A stretch of DNA of 64,000 bases, taken from NCBI RefSeq assembly GCF_003259935.1, contig NZ_QLMH01000002.1, positions 248,001 to 312,000 on the forward strand, given 5' to 3'. Numbering within the stretch: position 1 is the stretch's first letter; each line of letters opens with the position of its first letter. The translations under genes were made by a program, and so were the position numbers. Below are positions 17,541 to 27,846 of the stretch, piece after piece. The notes under the pieces were generated by a model. The model saw only the letters and a program-made list of their open reading frames with translations, was not told the DNA's origin and searched no databases. Source of the stretch: Paranoxybacillus vitaminiphilus. GTDB lineage: Bacteria > Bacillota > Bacilli > Bacillales > Anoxybacillaceae.

Positions 17541-19732
17541 TGCTTCACTTCCTCATAGCCGAGGCGTTTATAAATTTCCTCAAGCACTTTTTCCGCCGCT
17601 CTTGGAATGATTGTTCCTGGACCGAAAATCGCCGCTGCACCATGTTCATATAAAAACTCATAATCTTGCGGCGGAATCACCCCGCCGACAACGACGACAA
17701 TGTCTTCACGGCCTAACTTGCGCAGTTCTTCGACAAGCTGCGGCAGCAATGTTTTATGGCCGGCCGCAAGCGAGCTGATTCCGACAACATGAACGTCATT
17801 TTCAACAGCTTGCCGCGCTGTTTCTTCCGGTGTTTGGAACAACGGACCAATATCGACGTCAAATCCTAAATCGGCAAACGCCGTTGCAATGACTTTCGCG
17901 CCGCGGTCATGACCGTCTTGTCCCATTTTCGCAATCATAATGCGCGGTCTGCGCCCTTCTTGCTCATAAAATTCGTCTGTCATTTTCTTGATGCGCTCGA
18001 TTTCTTCCTCATTTGTAAATTCAGAACTATACACGCCGCTGACCGAGCGGATAACTGCTTTATGACGTTTTGCCACTTTTTCGATCGCATAGGAAATTTC
18101 CCCTAATGTCGCGCGGACGCGAGCGGCTTGTACGGCAAGTTCTAATAAGTTGCCTTCTCCTGTTTCTGTCGCTTTTGTAATCGCATCCAGCGCTTCCTGC
18201 ACTTTCTGTTCGTCACGGGAAGCACGAAGTTGCTTTAACTTTTCAATTTGGCGGAGACGTACAGCCGTATTATCGACTTCAAGAATATCAATCGGCTCTT
18301 CCTTTTCCGGGCGGTATTTGTTCACGCCGATAATCGTCTCAGCGCCGGAATCAATTTTCGCCTGCCGTCTTGCGGCCGCTTCTTCAATGCGCATTTTCGG
18401 AAGTCCTGTTTCAATCGCTTTTGCCATGCCGCCTAAGCTTTCGATTTCTTCAATATGCTTCCATGCCCGGTTCATTAATTCATTTGTTAATGCTTCGACA
18501 TAATAAGATCCTGCCCACGGGTCAATGACATTACAAATTCCTGTTTCGTCTTGTAAATAAAGCTGCGTATTGCGGGCAATTCTCGCTGAGAAATCGGTCG
18601 GCAGGGCAATTGCCTCATCAAGCGCGTTTGTATGAAGCGATTGTGTATGACCAAGCGCGGCTGCATGCGCCTCAATACAAGTGCGCGCAACGTTGTTAAA
18701 CGGATCCTGCTCCGTTAAGCTCCATCCCGATGTTTGTGAATGCGTCCGCAATGCGAGCGATTTCGGATTTTTCGGGTTAAATGTTTTCATCATTTTTGCC
18801 CAAATGACGCGTGCCGCTCTCATTTTGGCGACTTCCATGAAGTAGTTCATGCCGATCGCCCAGAAGAATGAAAGTCTTGGAGCAAACGAATCAATATCAA
18901 TACCCGCCTTCAATCCGGTGCGGACATACTCCAGCCCGTCAGCAAGGGTATAAGCTAGCTCAATATCAGCAGGCGCGCCTGCTTCCTGCATATGGTAACC
19001 GGAAATACTGATGCTGTTGAACTTTGGCATGTATTTAGACGTGTATTCAAAAATATCGGCGATAATGCGCATCGATGTTTCCGGCGGATAAATGTACGTA
19101 TTGCGCACCATGTATTCTTTTAAAATATCATTTTGGATGGTCCCTGAAAGCTTATCCTGCGTCACGCCTTGTTCTTCCGCTGTGACGATATAAAACGCCA
19201 TAATTGGCAGCACAGCGCCGTTCATTGTCATCGAAACCGACATTTGATCAAGCGGAATGCCGTCAAACAAAATTTTCATATCCAAAATCGAGTCAATCGC
19301 TACGCCCGCTTTTCCAACATCGCCGACAACGCGCGGATGATCGGAGTCATAACCGCGGTGCGTCGCAAGGTCAAAGGCGACAGAAAGACCTTTTTGCCCC
19401 ATCGCTAAATTGCGGCGGTAAAACGCGTTGCTTTCTTCCGCTGTAGAAAATCCGGCATATTGCCGAACCGTCCATGGCCGACTGACATACATCGATGGAT
19501 ACGGGCCGCGCAAATACGGCGGAATGCCCGGCATATAATCGAGAAAATCGAGCCCCTCTATATCTTTTTTCGTATATAACGGCTTAATCGCAATTTGCTC
19601 GTTTGTTTGGAAAAGAAGGTCATCAATCGAAGCCTTTAATTTTTCTTCAATCGCTTGTTTCCATTGCTGCTCGTCTACTTTTTTTCTCGGCACGCGCAAA
19701 GAAACGTTCGTAAAATCGACCTTTCTACTCAT
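17537..19732 (-). CDS. mutB: Methylmalonyl-CoA mutase, large (catalytic) subunit
   Basis: The 731-aa protein has an N-terminal TIM-barrel substrate domain: [13 protein letters not shown] near residue 90 with the Tyr that guides the radical, and [12 protein letters not shown] near 245 with the catalytic His. The C-terminal B12-binding domain carries [10 protein letters not shown] near residue 610, the DxHxxG base-off cobalamin motif, and GGVIPPQDY. It converts (R)-methylmalonyl-CoA to succinyl-CoA. It overlaps mutA by 8 bp and meaB by 4 bp. With mce and mmdA it completes entry of propionyl-CoA into the TCA cycle. Confidence 0.95.
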   Translation of the reverse strand: MSRKVDFTNVSLRVPRKKVDEQQWKQAIEEKLKASIDDLLFQTNEQIAIKPLYTKKDIEGLDFLDYMPGIPPYLRGPYPSMYVSRPWTVRQYAGFSTAEESNAFYRRNLAMGQKGLSVAFDLATHRGYDSDHPRVVGDVGKAGVAIDSILDMKILFDGIPLDQMSVSMTMNGAVLPIMAFYIVTAEEQGVTQDKLSGTIQNDILKEYMVRNTYIYPPETSMRIIADIFEYTSKYMPKFNSISISGYHMQEAGAPADIELAYTLADGLEYVRTGLKAGIDIDSFAPRLSFFWAIGMNYFMEVAKMRAARVIWAKMMKTFNPKNPKSLALRTHSQTSGWSLTEQDPFNNVARTCIEAHAAALGHTQSLHTNALDEAIALPTDFSARIARNTQLYLQDETGICNVIDPWAGSYYVEALTNELMNRAWKHIEEIESLGGMAKAIETGLPKMRIEEAAARRQAKIDSGAETIIGVNKYRPEKEEPIDILEVDNTAVRLRQIEKLKQLRASRDEQKVQEALDAITKATETGEGNLLELAVQAARVRATLGEISYAIEKVAKRHKAVIRSVSGVYSSEFTNEEEIERIKKMTDEFYEQEGRRPRIMIAKMGQDGHDRGAKVIATAFADLGFDVDIGPLFQTPEETARQAVENDVHVVGISSLAAGHKTLLPQLVEELRKLGREDIVVVVGGVIPPQDYEFLYEHGAAAIFGPGTIIPRAAEKVLEEIYKRLGYEEVKQ

Positions 19733-21776
19733 CGAGAGCCACCCCCATGTCTTTCATAAATTCCGCCAGCGTCTCATAACAATTCGAGCCGATATGGATA
19801 AAGCCGTCGATTCCAGCTTTCACAAATGCTTCTTCAACTTCCGGGGCTTGTTTTCCGGCGACATACAGCTTCAAGTGTGGATTTGCTTTTTTCAGTTCCG
19901 CCGCAATCGTCGGAACGGTGTCAACGTAACTTTCGTCTGAGCCGCAAATAATATAATGCGTACCTTCAACGGAAAGCGCTCCTTGCACGGCTTCTTCCGC
20001 TGATATATAACCGTTATTTTTCACGACCTCAAAACCGCCCGCTTCAAAAAAGCCCGTAATAAAATCGGCTCTTGCTTTATGTTTCGGGATTGCTCCAAGG
20101 TTAATTAACGCGACTTTCGGCCGGCTGCCTTGCTTTTCTAAATGGGCTTCAGACGCCTTTCGCAGCTTTTCAAACGGTTCGGCTAATCGCCATTGCTGAA
20201 TCGGTTCAATTTGAACGGACGGACTGTCTTCCGCTAACGCCTTTTCCATTTCCTGAACGGTCGCTCGGCACGCAACCATAGAAATAGCTGTTTGTACAAA
20301 TTTTCTCTCGCTAAATCCTGCTTTTAATTGTTCCACATTTTCTTCTTTTAATGGCGGTTCAGAAGATGGCCCTGTATGTTCATCGGCTTTTTGTCTTTGA
20401 ACCGGTGACTCTGCCAAGTTCGCATAAAAGTTTGTCCCGACCATTTTCTCTTTGCGCATCTTTACATTTTTCTTTCGTAATTCAGCCACTTTTTTCACTT
20501 CTGCTTGAACAAATCCTTCTTCAAGCGCTTTCATCATGCTGCCCTTGGCTTCGATTTGCTGGAACAGCTTCCATGCTTCTTCGGCTAACTGCGCCGTTAA
20601 CGATTCAACATAATAGGAACCGCCGGCAGGGTCAATCACTTTGCCTAAATGTGATTCTTCAAGAAGAATAAGTTGTGTATTGCGGGCAATTCTTCGCGAA
20701 AACTCATCCGCCTGCTGAATCGCTTCATCAAACGGTGAGACATGAAGGCTGTTTACGCCACCAACAGTTGCTGCAAACGCTTCCGTTGTCGCCCGAAGCA
20801 TGTTTACATATGGATCATATACCGTTTTTGTAAAATGTGATGTGCGGGCATGAATCCACATTTTTTGCGATTCCTCATTGCCGCCAAACGCTTGTACAAT
20901 ATTGGTCCAAACAAGACGTGCCGCGCGAAGCTTCGCAATTTCCATAAAGAAATTCGCACCAATGGCAAATGAAAAGCTGATGCGCTGTGCCGCCTCATCG
21001 ATTGTTAAGCCGCGGTTTAGACATTCATTTAAATATTCTACCGCCGTTGCAAACGCAAACGCTAGCTCCTGCACCGCATTCGCTCCGCCATTATGATATG
21101 GTTCACTATGAACGATGATCGTTTTTACGTTCGGCATATGCTCTTTCGTCCATGTGGTAATGTCCGCCATTACGTCATATAATGTCGTTAAGGAAGCCGA
21201 CGATTTCCCTTTTGTCACAAGAGAGGCAAGCGGATCCATTCCGATCGTGCCGCGCATTCTTTCAAGCGGAATTTGCTGCTTTTGCAAATAAGCCGCTAAC
21301 AAGGAAAGAAACGACAAAGAACTTTCGCCTGCATCAATCCGAAGTGAATAGTCTTGGAGGGAAATTCCAGAGAACATCTCCTCTACATCATGGAGTGAAG
21401 TGACAGAAAACCCAAGCCGTTCCAACACAAGATGAATTTCCGTCTGTCCTCTCTCTAAATCATGCTTGACCATTTCATTCCATTCCTTAGCGCTGTTTGC
21501 GGATAGCTCTTGGCTTACCGCCCACGGTTCGCGAATGTAGCCGTTCGCTTCTATCCCGCGCACATAGCCTGGAAACCCAGGATACTGTTCAATATGTTCA
21601 AGTGATTCGATATCTTTGCGTGTATAAATCGGTTTAATGCGAAAATTCTCGTAAGTAGTAGAATAAAGCTTTTCAATCGGTTTTCCTTTTAAAGACTTTT
21701 CTACTTCCTGCTGCCACTCTTCATAAGTCGGCAGCGGAAACGCCTCGTTTTTCATCGCAGAGATATCTGTCATCAT
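19725..21776 (-). CDS. mutA: Methylmalonyl-CoA mutase, small subunit
   Basis: The 683-aa protein is a paralogue of MutB. It keeps the barrel ([38 protein letters not shown]) but lost cobalamin binding: where MutB has DGHDRG, this has [13 protein letters not shown]. That is normal for the non-catalytic subunit, which stabilises the heterodimer. It is the first gene of the mut operon. The ATG is doubled ([10 protein letters not shown]); the second could be used. Confidence 0.92.
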   Translation of the reverse strand: MMTDISAMKNEAFPLPTYEEWQQEVEKSLKGKPIEKLYSTTYENFRIKPIYTRKDIESLEHIEQYPGFPGYVRGIEANGYIREPWAVSQELSANSAKEWNEMVKHDLERGQTEIHLVLERLGFSVTSLHDVEEMFSGISLQDYSLRIDAGESSLSFLSLLAAYLQKQQIPLERMRGTIGMDPLASLVTKGKSSASLTTLYDVMADITTWTKEHMPNVKTIIVHSEPYHNGGANAVQELAFAFATAVEYLNECLNRGLTIDEAAQRISFSFAIGANFFMEIAKLRAARLVWTNIVQAFGGNEESQKMWIHARTSHFTKTVYDPYVNMLRATTEAFAATVGGVNSLHVSPFDEAIQQADEFSRRIARNTQLILLEESHLGKVIDPAGGSYYVESLTAQLAEEAWKLFQQIEAKGSMMKALEEGFVQAEVKKVAELRKKNVKMRKEKMVGTNFYANLAESPVQRQKADEHTGPSSEPPLKEENVEQLKAGFSERKFVQTAISMVACRATVQEMEKALAEDSPSVQIEPIQQWRLAEPFEKLRKASEAHLEKQGSRPKVALINLGAIPKHKARADFITGFFEAGGFEVVKNNGYISAEEAVQGALSVEGTHYIICGSDESYVDTVPTIAAELKKANPHLKLYVAGKQAPEVEEAFVKAGIDGFIHIGSNCYETLAEFMKDMGVALDE

Positions 21777-21999
21777 AGTCCCTCCCCTTACTTAAAGAAA
21801 GCCATTTCTCCCATCCCTCAGAAGAAATCGCTTACTTTCAAATTTTTAGAAATATTCTCTATAAATTTATTGTAGTATATCTGCATATTTCTAGCAATGA
21901 ACAAAACGAATGAAAGCTTCTGGACAGATTTTTCTTTTCATCGGACTGATCTTTCGTTTTTTTCTCATTTATTCCTGCTAATATTCCTCATGTATGGAA

Positions 22000-22040
22000 T
22001 AAAAAATCCACCGCGAAATGATTAGCGGTGGATTTTTTCG
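22000..22040 (-). terminator. Terminator of the bkd operon
   Basis: AAAAAATCCACCGC pairs with GCGGTGGATTTTTT, directly after the bkdB stop at 22043. Confidence 0.9.
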
Positions 22041-22042
22041 TA

Positions 22043-23383
22043 TTAATAAATCGGTGTATTGTCTTTTGAAATGTTTTCTAAAATCTCTTTTACACGTGCT
22101 AGGAAGCGGCCGCAGATTAAGCCGTCAAGAACGCGGTGGTCAAGAGACATACATAAGTTCACCATATCGCGGACAGCGATCATGCCGTTGCTCATGACAA
22201 CCGGACGTTTGACAATGGCTTCTACTTGTAAAATCGCTGCTTGCGGATAGTTGATAATGCCCATCGATTGTACAGAGCCGAAAGAACCTGTATTGTTCAC
22301 TGTGAATGTGCCGCCTTGCATATCTTCCGGGCGAAGTTTGCCCGCGCGCACTTTCGCTGCTAATTCGGCAATTTCACGGGCGATGCCTTTGATTGATTTT
22401 TCATCGGCATGTTTAATAACAGGTACGAATAACGCATCTTCTGTTGCAACAGCGATCGAGATGTTAATGTCTTTCTTCTGTACGATTTTGTCACCCGCCC
22501 ACATCGAGTTGATTTGCGGGAATTCTTTTAATGCTTGCGCAACCGCTTTAACGAAGAACGCAAAGTATGTTAAGTTGAAGCCTTCGCGTTTCTTGAATTC
22601 GTCTTTGATAGAATCGCGGTAGGCAACTAAGTTCGTTACGTCCACCTCAATCATTGTCCAAGCATGCGGAGCTTCATGCTTGCTGCGAAGCATGTTCGCG
22701 GCAATCGCTTTACGAACAGGCGTAACAGGAATTTCCACATCGCCCGGTTGAACTGGAACGTTAGGTGCTGCCGCTTGTTTTGGTGCTGCTTGTGCAGGCG
22801 CTTCTGCTTTCGGTGCCTCTTGAACCGGCTGTGCTGGAGCCGCCTGCTGAACTTGCGCAGCTGGCTGTTTTTGATCAGCGGTTGGAATATTGCCAGACTC
22901 AATGAGCTTCAGAAGGTCTTTGCGCGTAATGCGTCCGCCCATGCCTGTTCCTTGTACTTGCTCAAGGTCAATATTGTGCTCTTGCGCAAGACGGAGGACA
23001 GCCGGTGAATAGCGGCCTTTTGTCCCTGCCGGTTTTTTAGGTGTTTGAGCTGGAGCTGCTGCTTGTGCAGGTGCTTGTGCTTTTGGCGCTTCTTCTTGTT
23101 TTGCTTCAACAGCTGGAGCTTCAGGAACTGCTGTACCTTCTCCTTCTACTTCGATCGTACAAATCACCGCACCTACTGGTAATGTTTCACCTTCAGCAGC
23201 GATTAATTCTTTAATGACGCCAGTGAAAGATGAGGGAACTTCTGCGTTAACTTTATCTGTCATGACTTCGGCGATTGGGTCGTATTTGTTCACTTTGTCG
23301 CCGACAGATACGAGCCATTTGCTAATCGTGCCTTCTGTGACACTCTCGCCTAGCTGGGGCATTGTCATTTGTTCAATTGCCAC
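22043..23383 (-). CDS. bkdB: Branched-chain 2-oxoacid dehydrogenase E2 (lipoamide acyltransferase)
   Basis: From the GTG at 23383 the protein is 446 aa and opens VAIEQMTMPQLGESVTEG, the usual E2 N-terminus. The lipoyl domain has MTDKVNAEVPSS (lipoylated Lys near 44). Then come an Ala/Pro/Gln-rich linker, the E3-binding domain GRYSPAVLRLAQEHNIDL (near 135), a second flexible linker, and the catalytic domain ending SLDHRVLDG. An ATG at 23467 would add 28 residues, but those codons belong to the inserted IS element and have no ribosome-binding site. The GTG has only AGGTC upstream. The last gene of the operon may therefore be weakly initiated. Confidence 0.92.
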   Translation of the reverse strand: MAIEQMTMPQLGESVTEGTISKWLVSVGDKVNKYDPIAEVMTDKVNAEVPSSFTGVIKELIAAEGETLPVGAVICTIEVEGEGTAVPEAPAVEAKQEEAPKAQAPAQAAAPAQTPKKPAGTKGRYSPAVLRLAQEHNIDLEQVQGTGMGGRITRKDLLKLIESGNIPTADQKQPAAQVQQAAPAQPVQEAPKAEAPAQAAPKQAAAPNVPVQPGDVEIPVTPVRKAIAANMLRSKHEAPHAWTMIEVDVTNLVAYRDSIKDEFKKREGFNLTYFAFFVKAVAQALKEFPQINSMWAGDKIVQKKDINISIAVATEDALFVPVIKHADEKSIKGIAREIAELAAKVRAGKLRPEDMQGGTFTVNNTGSFGSVQSMGIINYPQAAILQVEAIVKRPVVMSNGMIAVRDMVNLCMSLDHRVLDGLICGRFLARVKEILENISKDNTPIY

Positions 23384-23597
23384 GTTGATGACCTGGTTAC
23401 TAAAATCTACATATCGCGATGGAACCAGCAAAACTGCTTGCCGCTCAGGAAACACCTGAGTTCCCATCAGGAAGGGAATCCTAATGTCTCACCTGCTGTG
23501 AAAGACAACCCGTGGCTCGCTGTTAGCGATAGTCTAGTCGTGCACCATTCCTTCCATCGGTCAGTACACGACTACGATTTTAGTAACCAGGTTTACA
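23384..23597 (-). ncRNA. Structured IS right end, possible TnpB guide (omega) RNA
   Basis: A perfect 16-bp inverted repeat (23392-23407 and 23576-23591) closes a domain with three smaller stems: CTCAGG/CCTGAG (23444-23460), TTCCC/GGGAA (23461-23478) and TAGTCGTG/CACGACTA (23535-23574). It begins at the 3' end of the tnpB remnant and ends exactly at the bkdB start. That is the place and polarity of IS200/IS605 guide RNAs, whose guide is read from the flanking DNA. The fold is visible; the function is inferred. Confidence 0.4.
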
Positions 23598-24285
23598 CCT
23601 CCTTTAATTGAATTTGATACTGGTTCAGCCAACAACATTTGTGCAACATGTTCCATAATGACCATTCATGTTCATGCTTGAAATTCTCGATTTTCCTCAA
23701 CATTATCGCGATAGATTGGTGTTGTTTCTTGCCGCTGTTTGATTGTTTGTAGGATTCTTCCATCGACCCTAACATGGCAATCAAACGGCGTTTCACTTTC
23801 GTTTTTATGGTGTCAATGAGTTCTTTTGGCAATCGTTCATGATACCCTAATCCTCGTCTGCCAATGACGAATGCGGCACTTTCATGAACGGATAAACCGT
23901 ATTTTTTCATATACTTGAAACGTCCGATGACGCTTGTGTACGACGGATTCACCTTTTTGATGCGAAAACCAAGCCGCATCCCCCGACGAAGGATCGTTTC
24001 CGTCAGCTTTTTCTTTTTAAAGTTGTGCGTGAAGCGATTGAATCGTTTGTCCGTATCATGTTGTTGTCTTAGTTGGATGTTTTCGATGACCACTGCGCCC
24101 ACATTTTCTTGAAGCAACCAATCATACACATCGCGAACGGTTTCACCGATGAGGTTGTTTCGCTTATTCGCTTTCACATATTCGAGTTCATGACAGTAAA
24201 ACACTTTCGAACTCTTCTTCATTTCCTTCTTACATGCGGAAAGGGGAGACGATGGAAAAGATGGAGAACATTCATCCCTCCACAT
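23593..24285 (-). pseudogene. tnpB: TnpB-related nuclease, N-terminally truncated
   Basis: The 230-aa frame keeps only the C-terminal half of a TnpB-family (RuvC-like) protein. NVGAVVIENIQL (Glu68) is the RuvC-II region. NPSYTSVIGRFKYMKKYG and LSVHESAAFVIGRRGLGY (130-148) are the RuvC-III region, with HES where many TnpBs have DxN. The RuvC-I Asp and the DNA-recognition half are missing. The first ~27 residues look like read-through of unrelated sequence. Its last codons contain AAAGGAGGTG. The protein is probably inactive. Confidence 0.75.
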
Positions 24286-24394
24286 CCAATAACAGGAGAT
24301 ATTTACATGATTTCATACATGTTTATAGATGTTTAACAAACTACTTATATCTCCCATCCTGGTTAAAAAAACTATGTTGGCTACATTTGTCCCC

Positions 24395-25378
24395 TTAGAA
24401 TGCAGCTAATTCACGCATTGCTTTTTCGACTTTGTCAGGGTTTACCATGAAGAATTTCTCCATTGTTGGCGCATATGGCATTGCCGGCACATCAGGACCG
24501 GCAAGACGCATGATAGGCGCATCTAAATCGAATAAGCAATGTTCAGCAATAATTGCTGCGACCTCGCTCATGACGCTTCCTTCTTTGTTATCTTCAGTGA
24601 CAAGAAGCACTTTGCCTGTTTTGCTTGCTGCTTCAATGATTGCTTCTTTGTCTAACGGATAAACGGTACGCAAGTCTAATACATGAGCAGAAATGCCGTC
24701 CTGCGCCAAGCGTTCTGCTGCTTGAAGCGCAAAGTGTACGCATAATCCGTAAGTGATAACGGTAATGTCGTCGCCTTCGCGTTTGACGTCCGCCTTACCG
24801 ATTGGCAATACGTAATCCTCTTCAGGAACTTCGCCTTTAATTAAGCGGTATGCACGTTTATGCTCGAAGAATAAGACAGGGTCTTCGTCACGAATCGCTG
24901 CTTTTAACAATCCTTTTACATCATAAGGAGTGGACGGCATAACAATTTTTAAACCAGGCTGGTTTGCAAATACCGCTTCAACCGATTGCGAGTGATAAAG
25001 CGCACCGTGAACACCGCCGCCATATGGTGCACGGATGACAACCGGGCAGTTCCAGTCGTTGTTTGAACGATAGCGGATACGAGCCGCTTCAGAGATGATT
25101 TGGTTTACTGCAGGCATGATGAAGTCAGCAAACTGCATTTCGGCAATCGGACGCATACCGTACATCGCCGCACCGATTGCCACACCAGCGATTGCAGACT
25201 CGGCCAGCGGCGTGTCAATGACGCGCTCTTCGCCAAACTGCTCGTACAAACCTTGAGTCGCTTTAAATACTCCACCTTTTTTACCTACGTCCTCACCTAA
25301 TACAAACACGCGCGGATCGCGTTCCATTTCTTCGCGAATCGCCATCGTCACGGCATCAATGTATGAAATTACTGGCAT
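24395..25378 (-). CDS. bkdAB: Branched-chain 2-oxoacid dehydrogenase E1 beta
   Basis: The 327-aa protein is the beta half of the thiamine-diphosphate E1: VFVLGEDVGKKGGVFKAT near residue 24, DTPLAESAIAGVAIGAAMYG near 55 (Glu that activates TPP), RAPYGGGVHGALYHSQSVE near 115, and TEDNKEGSVMSEVA near 255. It joins BkdAA in decarboxylating the keto acids of Val, Leu and Ile. The gap to bkdAA is 13 bp. Downstream the operon is interrupted by the tnpB element. Confidence 0.94.
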   Translation of the reverse strand: MPVISYIDAVTMAIREEMERDPRVFVLGEDVGKKGGVFKATQGLYEQFGEERVIDTPLAESAIAGVAIGAAMYGMRPIAEMQFADFIMPAVNQIISEAARIRYRSNNDWNCPVVIRAPYGGGVHGALYHSQSVEAVFANQPGLKIVMPSTPYDVKGLLKAAIRDEDPVLFFEHKRAYRLIKGEVPEEDYVLPIGKADVKREGDDITVITYGLCVHFALQAAERLAQDGISAHVLDLRTVYPLDKEAIIEAASKTGKVLLVTEDNKEGSVMSEVAAIIAEHCLFDLDAPIMRLAGPDVPAMPYAPTMEKFFMVNPDKVEKAMRELAAF

Positions 25379-25391
25379 TGTTCATTCCCCC

Positions 25392-26387
25392 TTACTTCTC
25401 AGCATATACGTACTTCAATGCATGTTCCGGTTCAGCATACGGTGCTTTTTCGGCGTAATCTGTTGCTTCGTTTACTTGTTTCATGACACGGTCAAGAATT
25501 TCTTTTTCTAATTCATCTGTTAAAACGCCTACTTCTTTTAAGTAGTTCGCAAATGAGATGATTGGGTCTTTCGCTCTTGCTTCCGCTAACTCTTCCGGCG
25601 TGCGGTATGCGCGGTCATCGTCGTCAGAAGAGTGAGCTGTTAAACGGTAAGAAACTGTTTCGATTAATGTCGGACCTTCACCGCGGCGAGCACGGTCTGC
25701 TGCTTCTTTCACGACTTTGTACACTTCTAGCGGATCGTTTCCGTCAACTGTATATCCAGGCATGCCATAACCAATTGCACGGTCAGACACTTTTTCGCAT
25801 GCTAATTGTTTTTCGATTGGAACAGAAATCGCGTATCTATTATTTTCACACATGAAAATGACTGGCAATTTATGAACGCCTGCGAAGTTCAAACCTTCAT
25901 GGAAGTCACCTTGGTTAGAAGAACCTTCACCGAATGTAACGAATGAAACGAAATCTTTTTTCTCCATTTTTCCCGCTAACGCAATACCAACAGCATGCGG
26001 AACTTGCGTTGTTACTGGCGAAGAACCTGTTACGATGCGGTTTTTCTTTTTACCGAAGTGACCTGGCATTTGGCGTCCGCCGGAGTTCGGATCTTCCGCT
26101 TTCGCAAATGCAGAAAGCATTAATTCTGTTGGTGTCATACCAAACGTTAATACGACACCCATATCACGGTAGTAAGGTAAGACGTAGTCTTTTGTGCGGT
26201 CTAAAGCGAATGCTGCCCCGACTTGCGCTGCTTCTTGACCTTGGCAGGAAATAACGAACGGAATTTTACCAGCGCGGTTTAAAAGCCACATACGCTCGTC
26301 GATTTTACGAGCTAAAAGCATCGTTTCATACATTTCTAATACTGTTTCATCGCTTAAACCTAACGCTTTATGACGATTTTCTGCCAT
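25392..26387 (-). CDS. bkdAA: Branched-chain 2-oxoacid dehydrogenase E1 alpha
   Basis: The 331-aa protein has the TPP-binding motif GEGSSNQGDFHEGLN near residue 155 ending in ENN, MPGHFGKKKNRIVTGSSPV near 105, and YRLTAHSSDDDDRAYRT near 255. Those are marks of branched-chain E1 alpha rather than pyruvate E1. It forms a heterotetramer with BkdAB, the entry point of the multienzyme complex. The start follows AAAGGAGG; the gap to lpdV is 22 bp. Confidence 0.94.
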   Translation of the reverse strand: MAENRHKALGLSDETVLEMYETMLLARKIDERMWLLNRAGKIPFVISCQGQEAAQVGAAFALDRTKDYVLPYYRDMGVVLTFGMTPTELMLSAFAKAEDPNSGGRQMPGHFGKKKNRIVTGSSPVTTQVPHAVGIALAGKMEKKDFVSFVTFGEGSSNQGDFHEGLNFAGVHKLPVIFMCENNRYAISVPIEKQLACEKVSDRAIGYGMPGYTVDGNDPLEVYKVVKEAADRARRGEGPTLIETVSYRLTAHSSDDDDRAYRTPEELAEARAKDPIISFANYLKEVGVLTDELEKEILDRVMKQVNEATDYAEKAPYAEPEHALKYVYAEK

Positions 26388-26409
26388 CGAAAAAACCTCC
26401 TTTATTCAA

Positions 26410-27831
26410 TTAAAAATGAATAGCTTTACCATCAACAGCTAACGCTGCTTCCATCATCGCTTCTGATAATGTCGGATGCGGATGAATCGTGTGGGCAACT
26501 TCCCATGGTGTTGCGTCAAGCACGCGGGCAAGACCTGCTTCAGAAATCATGTCTGTTACGTGAGGACCGACCATATGAACGCCAAGCAAGTCGTTCGTTT
26601 CCGCATCGGCAACAATTTTCACAAAACCTTCCGCTTCGCCGAAGACAAGCGCTTTACCAATCGCTTTGAACGGGAATTTGCCAACTTTCACTTTGTATCC
26701 TTTTTCTTTTGCTTCTTCTTCTGTTAAACCGACGCTTGCTACTTCTGGACGGCTGTATACGCATTTTGCAATCATTGTGTAGTCAATTGGCGTTGGATTT
26801 TGCCCGGCGATATGTTCAACGGCAACGATACCTTCATGAGAAGCGACATGAGCTAATTGCAAGCCGCCGATCACGTCACCGATTGCATAAATATGAGATT
26901 CTTTTGTTTGATAGAATTCGTTTGTTTGAATGAATCCTTTTTCGACAACGATATCTGTATTTTCTAAGCCGATTCCTTCAATATTTGCTTGACGGCCGAC
27001 AGAAACAAGCATTTTTTCCGCTGTAAATGCTTTTTGTTCACCTTTATGTTCCGCTTTAATTGTAACGCCGTTTCCTTTTTCAAGCGTTTCAGGCAATACT
27101 TTTGCGCCTGTTACAATGTTGATGCCGCGCTGCTTTAATACTTTTTCTACTTCTTTTGAAACGTCGCGGTCTTCTGTTGGTAAAATACGGTCTGCATATT
27201 CTAGTACGGTTACTTCCACACCAAAGTCGTTCAACATAGAAGCCCACTCAATACCGATAACGCCGCCGCCAACGATAATGATCGATGCCGGAAGTTTTTC
27301 TAATTGCAGCGCTTCGTCAGACGTAATCACTAACTCACCGTCAATATCCAATCCCGGCAATGTACGCGGACGGGAGCCTGTCGCAATGATGACGTTTTTC
27401 GGAACAAGCATTTCGTTTTCGCCGCCGTTGTTCATTTCAACAGAAATTGTTCCCGGCATTGGCGAGAAAATAGACGGACCTAAAATGCGGCCTGTTCCTT
27501 CGTAAACATCAATTTTCCCTTTTTTCATTAAGCCTTGAACACCTTTATGTAGCTGTTCAACGATGTTGCGTTTGCGCTCCTGTACTTTGACGAAATCTAG
27601 CTTTACGTCACTGGCAAGTACGCCAAATTTTTCGCTTTCTTTTGTTTGCGCGTATACTTCCGCACTGCGGAGCAATGCTTTGCTTGGAATACATCCGGCA
27701 TGTAAGCAAGTTCCGCCAAGCTTTCCTTTCTCCACTACGGCTGTTTTTAATCCAAGCTGCGCCGCGCGAATCGCTGCGACATATCCGCCCGTACCGCCGC
27801 CTAGTATGACGAGATCATATTCTTTTGCCAT
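26410..27831 (-). CDS. lpdV: Dihydrolipoyl dehydrogenase (E3) of the Bkd complex
   Basis: The 473-aa flavoprotein has FAD-binding GGGTGGYVAAIRAAQLG at the start, redox-active disulfide GGTCLHAGCIPSK (Cys42/Cys47), NAD-binding GGGVIGIEWASML near residue 183, a second FAD motif YAIGDVIGGLQLAH near 315, and the catalytic HIHPHPTLSE near 450. It re-oxidises lipoamide on BkdB. It is encoded within the bkd operon, so it is the operon-specific E3. Spacing to buk is 15 bp. Confidence 0.95.
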   Translation of the reverse strand: MAKEYDLVILGGGTGGYVAAIRAAQLGLKTAVVEKGKLGGTCLHAGCIPSKALLRSAEVYAQTKESEKFGVLASDVKLDFVKVQERKRNIVEQLHKGVQGLMKKGKIDVYEGTGRILGPSIFSPMPGTISVEMNNGGENEMLVPKNVIIATGSRPRTLPGLDIDGELVITSDEALQLEKLPASIIIVGGGVIGIEWASMLNDFGVEVTVLEYADRILPTEDRDVSKEVEKVLKQRGINIVTGAKVLPETLEKGNGVTIKAEHKGEQKAFTAEKMLVSVGRQANIEGIGLENTDIVVEKGFIQTNEFYQTKESHIYAIGDVIGGLQLAHVASHEGIVAVEHIAGQNPTPIDYTMIAKCVYSRPEVASVGLTEEEAKEKGYKVKVGKFPFKAIGKALVFGEAEGFVKIVADAETNDLLGVHMVGPHVTDMISEAGLARVLDATPWEVAHTIHPHPTLSEAMMEAALAVDGKAIHF

Positions 27832-27846
27832 CGTTTTCTCTCCTTT

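Larger units (their letters stand above)
23384..24365 (-). mobile_element. Degraded IS200/IS605-type (tnpB-only) element in the bkd operon
   Basis: The element lies between the bkdAB stop and the bkdB start. The left side has an 8-bp inverted repeat (GGAGATAT 24295-24302, ATATCTCC 24347-24354) and begins near TTTTTTTAACCAGG. The right side ends in TTTTAGTAACCAGG...TCATCAAC. The shared AACCAGG near both ends suggests the boundaries, but exact ends are uncertain. No tnpA (Y1 transposase) is present, so it cannot move unaided. Confidence 0.65.

Noticed and set aside
19725-21776. Loss of the cobalamin motif in MutA as a sign of decay
   Set aside because: The small subunit of the heterodimeric mutase normally lacks DxHxxG.
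23384-23467. 28-residue N-terminal extension of BkdB
   Set aside because: The codons belong to the inserted element and lack a ribosome site; the E2 family begins at VAIEQMTMPQ.
23384-24365. IStron (group I intron plus TnpB) as the explanation of the bkd insertion
   Set aside because: Only about 80 bases lie before the tnpB frame, too few for a group I intron core.
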